This document shows, piece after piece, positions 57,518-64,000 of a stretch of 64,000 nucleotides of DNA. Origin of the DNA: Gammaproteobacteria bacterium (ex Lamellibrachia satsuma). Its GTDB lineage: Bacteria > Pseudomonadota > Gammaproteobacteria > Chromatiales > Chromatiaceae. Position 1 is the stretch's first letter. Each line of letters opens with the position of its first letter. The translations under genes and the position numbers were made by a program. The notes under the pieces are model-generated. The model did no database searches, had not been told where the DNA came from, and saw nothing but the letters and a program-made list of their open reading frames with translations. The stretch covers positions 4,160,423 through 4,224,422 of the forward strand of contig CP053680.1 of NCBI GenBank assembly GCA_019623805.1, written 5' to 3'.

Positions 57518-58240
57518 TCAATCATCATCACGATGTTTGCCGACACGGATAATGACCCGGGCAACAGGATTCAGCCAGCGATGGACACGGCTGTCGAGAT
57601 CGCTGTTTCCACCGTTCAGATCCTCGTCTCCCACCACACCCTTGTGGACATGAACGTTGGCATTTTGCTCGGCGTCAAAAACTCCGGTGGCACCACTACC
57701 GTTGTATCCACCTGGATCAGCGGGAACACCGGGCACACCTGGAGCACCGCCGCCATTGACAATCTCATCATTGGCCTCGGTTCCAGCATCGTAACCGTTG
57801 AGTAAATAGGTATGGATACCTTTTCGTTTGGGGATTTTGATGGCATCCAATCCAACAAAACCGTCATTGGTGGGCAGCAGCATGCCGATAATTGACAGAC
57901 GTGAGGTGGAGTGGCCATGAATATCCAGTTCAGCATCCGTAGTCTCACCGGGTCCCAGTAGCCCGGCGGCCGGGTTAGCCACATACTCACCACCGGCCGC
58001 CTCAACATCGCCAATCAGGCCAGAGATGTTCCCGCCTTCAGCTGCAGCCTGCAAATTCACTGATGCTTCCGTGCCGACTTCAAAAAGATGAGTGTCCCGA
58101 TCATGCGCAGCAACCAGCAATGGGGTGAAGTAGACACCAGCAGTAAGATTGGTGATCTCTACAGTGATATCCCTTGCCAGTAATGGTGATGAAGCCAGGA
58201 TGCCACCTGCCAGTAAAAGGGTAGCTATGTGCCTTTTCAT
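57518..58240 (-). CDS. Exported spondin-domain protein
   Basis: A 240-aa secreted protein. The signal peptide is MKRHIATLLLAGGILASSPLLA. The body matches the bacterial Spondin_N family: VEITNLTAGVYFTPLLVAAHDRD, TSRLSIIGMLLPTNDG, YLLNGYDAGTEANDE, and the C-terminal NPVARVIIRVGK. A Gly/Pro-rich insert (GGGAPGVPGVPADPGGYNG) lies near 165-185, and the tail is acidic (DDD). Bacterial members are of unknown function and are usually extracellular. It is a single gene, convergent with purB. Confidence 0.88.
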   Translation of the reverse strand: MKRHIATLLLAGGILASSPLLARDITVEITNLTAGVYFTPLLVAAHDRDTHLFEVGTEASVNLQAAAEGGNISGLIGDVEAAGGEYVANPAAGLLGPGETTDAELDIHGHSTSRLSIIGMLLPTNDGFVGLDAIKIPKRKGIHTYLLNGYDAGTEANDEIVNGGGAPGVPGVPADPGGYNGSGATGVFDAEQNANVHVHKGVVGDEDLNGGNSDLDSRVHRWLNPVARVIIRVGKHRDDD

Positions 58241-58447
58241 AATAATCTCCTCAAAACAGTATTGTTACAGGATCTCCTGCACAACCAAGTCTGAGTCCTG
58301 GTAATCTCGCTACCATCCCGAAATTGTCACAATTCACTAACTTTCAGTAGAAAAAACCATTTATCAGCCCCCGCCCTGTCGAGAGGGTTGGTTTATACTT
58401 TGAAGAATCATTAACCAATTGTCTTTTTGAGCAATGACAAATCGGCA

Positions 58448-58475
58448 GGAGATCTCTCCTTTCGTCGAGATGACA
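58448..58475. repeat. Half copy of the ccmI-serS palindromic element
   Basis: GGAGATCTCTCC, then TCGAGATGACA, matches the right end of the element at 37599-37686 with a few changes. The left arm is not obvious nearby. It lies upstream of roxA. Confidence 0.6.
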
Positions 58476-58521
58476 ATGAGGGGTAATCCCCCCGAATCGC
58501 AGTGACCACACAGATCAGACT

Positions 58522-59694
58522 ATGCAGAGACTGAAATTTCCCGACGGATTGACTGCCGAGCAGTTCCTCACCGATTACTGGCAGCAGAAACCCCTGCTCT
58601 TTCGTCAGGCACTGCCTGATTTCAGATGCCATCTTGAACCTGACGAACTGGCAGGACTTGCCTGTGAAGACGATGTCGAATCCCGCCTGGTATTGGAAAA
58701 ACACGGGTCAACACCCTGGGAAGCCCGCCACGGTCCCTTCGATGACGAGACATTTTCCAAACTGCCTGAGAGCCACTGGACGCTCCTGGTACAGGATGTG
58801 GACAAACATCTGCCTGAAGTCGCCAGACTGACGGAATATTTTCGTTTCCTGCCCGATTGGCGATTCGATGATGTCATGGTCAGTTATGCTGCTGACCAGG
58901 GTTCGGTAGGCCCCCACATCGACGATTACGATGTCTTTCTGTTCCAGGCCAAGGGCCGGCGCCGCTGGAAGATCCACTATCAGAGAGTCACCGAGGATGA
59001 TTACATCCCCGGTCTCGACCTGCGCATCCTACCGGAATTCAAAGCTGAAGAGGAGTGGCTGCTGGAACCCGGAGATATGCTCTATCTGCCTCCCAATATT
59101 GCCCACTGGGGCGTCGCTGAGGGTGAATGTTTGAGTTGTTCGATAGGCTTTCAGGCTCCTGCTTTCAGAGAGATGGCCGCCGCCTGGTGCGAGGAGCTGG
59201 TACAAAAGCGTATCGCAACAGGTCGTATACGCGACAAGCCGCTCAAACCCCAGTCTGCCAGCGCCGAAATAAAACCTCAGGCGCTTGAACAGATAAGAGA
59301 ACAGCTGGATAAACTGCTCGCACAGGATAGCGATCACCAGCGCCGCTGGTTCGGACGTTTTATCACTGAGGGCAAACTGAATCTTCAGGTAGAGGAACAG
59401 GATCAGCCGCTCGATCCCGACATCTTCCACAATCGATTCAGGGAGGTGGCGGTCATCCACCGCAATCCCTACACGCGTTTGGCATTCAGCCGCGGCGACC
59501 AGGGCAACGACTCACTCTTTGCCAACGGCAAAGAGTATCCCCTCCCCTCAGATGAGGGGGATTTCCTCCCGGTCATCACCCACTACCAGGCACTGCACTA
59601 CGGCTATCTTGAGGCATGGCTGGAACAGCCTGATTATCTACAGCTGGTCTGTGACCTCTATAACGACGGCCATTTTGAGTTTCCAGATGATTAA
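58522..59694 (+). CDS. roxA: Ribosomal protein uL16 arginine hydroxylase RoxA (YcfD)
   Basis: JmjC-type Fe(II)/2-oxoglutarate oxygenase that hydroxylates an Arg of ribosomal protein L16. The 390-aa protein has the iron ligands His132 and Asp134 (VGPHIDDYDVFL) and His195 (PPNIAHWGV). The C-terminal dimer and winged-helix part follows. Length is close to the 373 aa of E. coli YcfD. It starts the gene group roxA-GNAT-DUF7931-secretin N, and its end overlaps the GNAT start by 8 nt. Confidence 0.94.
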   Translation: MQRLKFPDGLTAEQFLTDYWQQKPLLFRQALPDFRCHLEPDELAGLACEDDVESRLVLEKHGSTPWEARHGPFDDETFSKLPESHWTLLVQDVDKHLPEVARLTEYFRFLPDWRFDDVMVSYAADQGSVGPHIDDYDVFLFQAKGRRRWKIHYQRVTEDDYIPGLDLRILPEFKAEEEWLLEPGDMLYLPPNIAHWGVAEGECLSCSIGFQAPAFREMAAAWCEELVQKRIATGRIRDKPLKPQSASAEIKPQALEQIREQLDKLLAQDSDHQRRWFGRFITEGKLNLQVEEQDQPLDPDIFHNRFREVAVIHRNPYTRLAFSRGDQGNDSLFANGKEYPLPSDEGDFLPVITHYQALHYGYLEAWLEQPDYLQLVCDLYNDGHFEFPDD

Positions 59695-60133
59695 GCCAGC
59701 CTTTCAGATACGTATTGCCCACTGGTCTGAAGACCAGGTTTTGTTGAAGCAGGTCAGGGAAATCGTCTTTGTTCATGAGCAGCATGTGCCGCAGACGCTC
59801 GAGTGGGATGGCCTGGATGAAGGCGCGCTGCACCTGCTCGCCATAGAACGAAAGACAGGAGAGCCGGTCGGTACCTCACGCCTGCTGCAAAGTGGCCAGA
59901 TTGGGCGTATGGCAGTCATTCGCTCATGGCGCGGACAAGGCGTCGGCAAAGCCCTTTTACAAAAATTGCTATTCATTGCGAATCAGAACGGTTACCCCAG
60001 CCTGTTCCTGAATGCTCAATCAACAGCGCTCTCCTTCTATGCACAGCGTGGTTTCATTGCAGAGGGTGATGAGTTCATGGATGCCGGCATCCCGCACCGC
60101 CGGATGACAAAGGAGTCTCTGAACAATGCCTGA
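59687..60133 (+). CDS. GNAT family N-acetyltransferase
   Basis: A 148-aa acetyl-CoA-dependent acyltransferase, starting at ATG 59687 inside the roxA end; the upstream frame to 59519 is rejected because it lies within roxA. The acetyl-CoA motif is IGRMAVIRSWRGQGVGKALLQKLL, followed by FLNAQSTALSFYAQRGF. It resembles ElaA/YjcF-type enzymes (REIVFVHEQHVPQTLEWDGLDEGALHLLA). The substrate is unknown. Overlaps the next gene by 8 nt. Confidence 0.9.
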   Translation: MIKPAFQIRIAHWSEDQVLLKQVREIVFVHEQHVPQTLEWDGLDEGALHLLAIERKTGEPVGTSRLLQSGQIGRMAVIRSWRGQGVGKALLQKLLFIANQNGYPSLFLNAQSTALSFYAQRGFIAEGDEFMDAGIPHRRMTKESLNNA

Positions 60134-60650
60134 TCAAGCGCCCACTTTTCAGAATGCAACCCTTGGTGTTACCAGCGACACTTTTTACCTGCAGGATCCC
60201 GCCGAAAACCTTGCCGTTGCATCACGGCTTGTCGAACAGGCAAATCGCGAGTTGCAGATATTCACCCGCGATCTCGATCCACCGGTATTTGACAAAACAG
60301 CGTTCCTTGAACCTTTTAAGCGATTAGCGCTCAACTCACGTTTTGCCAGAATACGGATAGTGCTGCAGGACAATAGTGCGATACAAAAAACGGGGCATCG
60401 CCTGGTCACACTGGCGCAACGTTTGACCACCACCGTTGAAATCAGAAAAACCGGCGAGACCTACCAACAATTTCCAGAGAATTTCATGCTGGTGGATGGT
60501 TGCGGTTATCTGCACCGGTCACTGCCGACCCGCTACGATGCCGTAGCTGCCTTCAATGCCCGACCAAGGGTTCATCAACTGACAGAGATATTCGATGAAG
60601 CCTGGGAGACTGGGGAGCCGGATGCAGAACTCTGGCGGCTTCACTTGTAG
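60126..60650 (+). CDS. DUF7931-like protein following GNAT
   Basis: A 174-aa cytoplasmic protein with no signal peptide or membrane segment. It begins after a short lead with LAVASRLVEQANRELQIFTRDLDPPVFD, then RIRIVLQDNSAI and HRLVTLAQRL, a pattern like the phospholipase D-type half-domain known as DUF7931. No HKD catalytic motif is visible. It often accompanies or is fused to GNAT domains in related bacteria, which fits the 8-nt overlap here. Function unknown. Confidence 0.72.
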   Translation: MPDQAPTFQNATLGVTSDTFYLQDPAENLAVASRLVEQANRELQIFTRDLDPPVFDKTAFLEPFKRLALNSRFARIRIVLQDNSAIQKTGHRLVTLAQRLTTTVEIRKTGETYQQFPENFMLVDGCGYLHRSLPTRYDAVAAFNARPRVHQLTEIFDEAWETGEPDAELWRLHL

Positions 60651-60694
60651 TGGAACTCATAGCCTGCTGCCGCAATCTATCATTGGAAAACTCC

Positions 60695-61492
60695 ATGGCC
60701 CAATCCATCTGCCTGATTATCATCCTCATGTTTCTTCCACTCCAGGCGCAGGCAGAGAGTTTGGAAATCTTCGAACTCAAGGGCAGGACACCCCAGGAGA
60801 TGATCCCTCTGCTCAAACCCTTCATGGGTCCTGAGGGCACGATCGAGGGGATGCACAACAAGCTGATTATTCGCACCTCGCCAGAACGATTGGCTGAGAT
60901 AAAAAAGATCATCAACAGGTTCGACCATGCGCCAAGGCGGATGTTGATCCATGTTCGTGAACATGCACCCTCACAGCAGCAGAGACAGCAGGTTGAACTT
61001 CACACCGGGAACGACAGCATCAGAATCGGCACTCAATCAGAACGAGGCAGTATCAAACGCTACACAACCCAAAGCCACACAGATGCCAGCCGGACGATAC
61101 AGACCCTGGAGGGTCAATCCGCCTTCATAAAAACGGGTATCAGCCGGCCTGTTGAAACTGGAACCGGGGTAATCACTGGTCCCGTTGTTGGATATCAGAG
61201 CACTACGGAGTATCAGGATATCAGCTCCGGTTTCCATGTAACGCCGCAGATCATCGGTGATCACATCAGATTGAAGATCACCAACCGCCACGCACAACCC
61301 GGACGCCGTCAGGAAACAGTCGAGCACACCGAAAGCACAACGGTGGTGAGTGTCAAACCTGGAGAATGGATTCCCCTCAGCAGCACCGGCCGAGCCGGTT
61401 CGAATAGAATATCCAATACTGGCATGCAGGCGGAAACCCGCGCCAGCAACGAACACTCAACCTGGATCAAGGTGGAACTACTCCACAGGTAA
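60695..61492 (+). CDS. Secretin N-domain (NolW-like) periplasmic protein
   Basis: A 265-aa exported protein starting at ATG 60695 (MAQSICLIIILMFLPLQAQAES is the signal region); a GTG at 60650 adds 15 residues and overlaps the stop of the previous gene. The mature N-terminus has ELKGRTPQEMIPLLKPF and LIIRTSPERLAEIKKIINRFD, as in secretin short N domains. The rest (QISSGFHVTPQIIGD-like beta strands, SSGFHVTPQIIGDHIRLKI) resembles the start of a secretin core, but it is too short for a gate. It may be a periplasmic partner rather than a pore. Confidence 0.75.
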   Translation: MAQSICLIIILMFLPLQAQAESLEIFELKGRTPQEMIPLLKPFMGPEGTIEGMHNKLIIRTSPERLAEIKKIINRFDHAPRRMLIHVREHAPSQQQRQQVELHTGNDSIRIGTQSERGSIKRYTTQSHTDASRTIQTLEGQSAFIKTGISRPVETGTGVITGPVVGYQSTTEYQDISSGFHVTPQIIGDHIRLKITNRHAQPGRRQETVEHTESTTVVSVKPGEWIPLSSTGRAGSNRISNTGMQAETRASNEHSTWIKVELLHR

Positions 61493-64000
61493 CTCAGGCG
61501 TTCCCGGTGTCTCCTCCTCATCCTGTTCAGACAGCAGACCAAAGTCGTTCAGTATGCTGAACAACGCCGGTACCACCAGTAACACAAGCATAGTGGTCGC
61601 CAACAGGCCAAAAACGATACTGGTAGCCAGGGGTATCAGAATTTGCGCCTGCATGCTCTTTTCAAGCAGTAGTGGGATAAGCCCGGCAATGGTTGTAATG
61701 GAGGTCAACAGCACCGCGCGGAACCGCTCCCGACTCGCCATCTTTGCCGCCTCAACAATTGCATGTCCTTCCCGTACCCGCAGCTTTAAAAATTCAACCA
61801 GCAGAATAGAGTCGTTCACCACAATTCCCGAGAGAGATGCGAAGCCGATGACACCCGGCATGGTGAGGTTGAGTCCCATCAACAGATGGCCCCAAACAAC
61901 ACCAATCAAAGCCAGTGGTATCACTGTCATGACGACAACCGGCTCGACATAACTGCGAAACTGAAAGCTGAGCAGGATAAAAATACCGACAAGACCGATA
62001 CCGAATGCCCGCAGCATGGAGGCTGCTGTCTTGGCGGTCCTTTTTGACTCGCCCTCGATACCGGCACTGATACCGGGATAACGTTCCAGCAACTGTGGCA
62101 GATAGTGTTTATTGGTATCGCCGACAATCTCGGCGGCATTGGCGATTCGGCTGTCGATGTCGCCCTGAACCGTTATGGTACGCCTCCCGTTTACACGCTG
62201 GATACGGGCGTAACCACGATCTTGTTCAATGTGTGCAACCGCACTAAGGGGAACCTGGTCACCCGCCGCAGTGGTGATTCTGAACATCTCGATATCGGTC
62301 AGATCGGAACGATCCTGATCAATGAGCCGGACATCGATTTCATAGGACTCAGGCCCGACCTGGATCTCTGTTGCGGTGGTTCCATAAAAGGCGGCCCGCA
62401 ACTGATTGGCAATGGTAAAGGCATCCAGGCCCAGAGAGAGTGCACCCTCTTTCAGGCTCAGGCGCAACTCCGGTTTGCCGGGACGCAGGTTGTCGGTAAC
62501 ATCGAATACCCCTCGATAGCGTGACAGCCAGGATTGAAGCTCTCGTGATGCCTGCTTGAGCTGAACCAGGTCATCGCCAACCAGACGGATCTCCATTGGA
62601 ATTCCGCCCGGACCGATTACCGGTTCCTTGAAGCTCAAGGCATCGAGATCAGGGATATCGCCCACCTCATTACGCCACTGATTGATTACATCGTCCAATG
62701 AGCCGCTACGCTCTTCAGCCGTCAACAGATCGACAGTGACCGTGGCAACATGAGGACCGGCCTCGTTGGCATCCATGTTGGAGTTGTAACGGATCTGGAC
62801 ATTCTTCAACAGACGTTGGCCACCCGGCTGTAACGGCGTGAACGTCTCATCCACTTTTTTCAGCCCGTCAGTCACCCGCTCAACCACGGCTTCCGTACGC
62901 CATAGGGGAGTGCCCTGAGGCAGCAGGATACGCGCCTCGATGGTGTCACCCTCGATATCGGGAAAGGCCTGGAATTTGAGTTTGCCTCCCGCCATCATAC
63001 CGATACTGGCCACGAACAAGGCGATTACACCACCGACAAACCAGTAGCGTTGATGAATAGCACTATCTACGATACGCCCCAGAGTGACATCCCTGAAACG
63101 TAGCAAATGATCGTCAAAGGCTTTCCGGAAACGCCCGGTTTCCTGCTCATGGTGTTTCAATGAGTGCGCCAGATGGTGCGGCAGGATCAGAAAGGCCTCG
63201 ATCAGGCTGACTGCAATCACCAGGATCAGCACCATCGGTATGAACTGCAATACCTTGCCCAGATGTCCTGAGAGAAACGCCAGGGGTCCAAAGACGGCGA
63301 TTGTGGTCAGAAATGATGAACGCACACCGGGTGCTACCTGCCGGGTTCCATCGATTGCCGCCTGCATGGCGTTTTTTCCCCGCTTCAGGTGCGTAGCGAT
63401 GTTTTCTGCGATAACGATCGCATCATCCATCAGCAGGCCAATCGCAATCAACAGCGCCACCATGGTGATCATGTTGATAGTCAGTCCCAGTACGCTCATA
63501 AAGAAGAGCGCACCCAGAAATGAGATCGGCAGCCCCATCGCCACCCAGAAGGCAAAGCGTCCCTGAAAGAAGAGCCACATGGTCAGGAACACCAACAATA
63601 GACCCTGAGCGCCATTCTTCAGCAGCAGAGTGAGGCGATCCCGCACCACCGATGAGCGATCCTCGGTGAGCGCAAACGTCACACCTGAGGGTGCAGTCAA
63701 GCGCAATTCATCCAGATAGCTGGAGACCGCATCTATGACCACCAGCGTGTCCTGCTGCTTGGTCTTGTTGATCTGGAGAATTGCCGCACGCTTGCCATTG
63801 AAGAGGATTTTGTCCTCGTCCAGTTCAAAGCGGTCACTGATATGCGCGATATCCCCCAGACGTATCTCAGAGCCGGAACTGGCGCTGACCACAACCAAAT
63901 TGGCCAACTCCTCCGGTGTCCTTCGCAGATCGGTGAAGCGGAGAAGAATGTCCCGTTCTCTTGTTTCCAGGGACCCGGCTGGCAGATCCACGCCCTGACG
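61478..64000 (-). CDS. RND efflux pump, HAE1/AcrB-like permease (5' end outside window)
   Basis: Proton-driven inner-membrane exporter; the frame is open at the window edge, so roughly the first 180-200 residues are missing. The fourth-helix proton relay is LLIAIGLLMDDAIVIAENI, with the two Asp residues. Two large periplasmic loops are present, and the second set of helices starts near FGIGLVGIFILLSFQF. C-terminal residues are acidic (EQDEEETPGTPELPVE). Its end overlaps the stop of the secretin-N gene by 15 nt (convergent). No membrane-fusion gene is visible inside the window. Substrate unknown. Confidence 0.93.
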   Translation of the reverse strand, partial: RQGVDLPAGSLETRERDILLRFTDLRRTPEELANLVVVSASSGSEIRLGDIAHISDRFELDEDKILFNGKRAAILQINKTKQQDTLVVIDAVSSYLDELRLTAPSGVTFALTEDRSSVVRDRLTLLLKNGAQGLLLVFLTMWLFFQGRFAFWVAMGLPISFLGALFFMSVLGLTINMITMVALLIAIGLLMDDAIVIAENIATHLKRGKNAMQAAIDGTRQVAPGVRSSFLTTIAVFGPLAFLSGHLGKVLQFIPMVLILVIAVSLIEAFLILPHHLAHSLKHHEQETGRFRKAFDDHLLRFRDVTLGRIVDSAIHQRYWFVGGVIALFVASIGMMAGGKLKFQAFPDIEGDTIEARILLPQGTPLWRTEAVVERVTDGLKKVDETFTPLQPGGQRLLKNVQIRYNSNMDANEAGPHVATVTVDLLTAEERSGSLDDVINQWRNEVGDIPDLDALSFKEPVIGPGGIPMEIRLVGDDLVQLKQASRELQSWLSRYRGVFDVTDNLRPGKPELRLSLKEGALSLGLDAFTIANQLRAAFYGTTATEIQVGPESYEIDVRLIDQDRSDLTDIEMFRITTAAGDQVPLSAVAHIEQDRGYARIQRVNGRRTITVQGDIDSRIANAAEIVGDTNKHYLPQLLERYPGISAGIEGESKRTAKTAASMLRAFGIGLVGIFILLSFQFRSYVEPVVVMTVIPLALIGVVWGHLLMGLNLTMPGVIGFASLSGIVVNDSILLVEFLKLRVREGHAIVEAAKMASRERFRAVLLTSITTIAGLIPLLLEKSMQAQILIPLATSIVFGLLATTMLVLLVVPALFSILNDFGLLSEQDEEETPGTPELPVE

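Overview
The window looks like the chromosome of a gammaproteobacterium. Two long blocks keep gene orders familiar from Escherichia coli: cspD-clpS-clpA-infA-aat-trxB-ftsK-lolA-rarA-serS (about 37.7-52.6 kb) and rluE-mnmA-hflD-purB-roxA (about 52.9-59.7 kb). A third block, kdsB-Trm112-lpxK-exbD-exbB-comEC (11.9-17.2 kb), follows an order known from Pseudomonas. A complete quinol-linked periplasmic nitrate reductase operon of the E. coli type (napFDAGHBC), full system I cytochrome c maturation (ccmABCDEFGHI) and a NarX/NarL pair indicate a facultative nitrate respirer. A free-living or symbiotic sulfur oxidiser is possible, but no sulfur gene lies in the window, so genus and lifestyle cannot be fixed from it.

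Layout. 1-6.5 kb (minus): yebC-ruvC-ruvA-ruvB-ybgC-tolQ-tolR-tolA-tolB, with tolB cut by the window edge. 6.7-11.6 kb (minus): an outer-membrane porin, a PhnD-type periplasmic binding protein and a membrane GGDEF/EAL protein; this is the best candidate for an undescribed sensing module. 11.9-17.2 kb (minus): envelope genes and a comEC that carries an apparent one-base frameshift. 17.3-20.6 kb: a DUF2062 protein, lolD with a single lolC/E-type permease, and two small exported proteins. 20.6-37.5 kb: moaA, napFDAGHBC, narL, a short soluble narX-like kinase, then divergent ccmABCDEFGHI. The regions before napF and between narX and ccmA hold candidate FNR and NarL/NarP sites with the same 85-86 bp spacing. 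37.5-49.3 kb: serS, DUF190, crcB, rarA, lolA, ftsK, ald, trxB, a PilZ protein, aat, bpt and infA. 49.3-52.6 kb: clpA, clpS and a cspD-like gene with a leader of about 200 nt. 52.9-61.5 kb: rluE, mnmA, hflD, a repeat-rich lipoprotein, purB, a spondin-domain protein, roxA, a GNAT enzyme, a DUF7931-like protein and a secretin-N-domain protein. 61.5-64 kb (minus): an RND efflux pump gene cut by the window edge.

How the parts fit. MoaA begins the molybdenum cofactor that NapA needs. Ccm attaches haem to the NapB and NapC cytochromes. NarX/NarL and an FNR-type regulator probably set the expression of both. Aat and Bpt mark proteins that ClpS delivers to ClpA, so most of an N-degron pathway sits in one stretch. 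LolA, LolC/E, LolD, LpxK, KdsB and Tol serve the outer membrane. No rRNA, tRNA, transposase, prophage or CRISPR array was recognised. Short palindromic repeats are frequent between genes, and some appear to be dispersed families.
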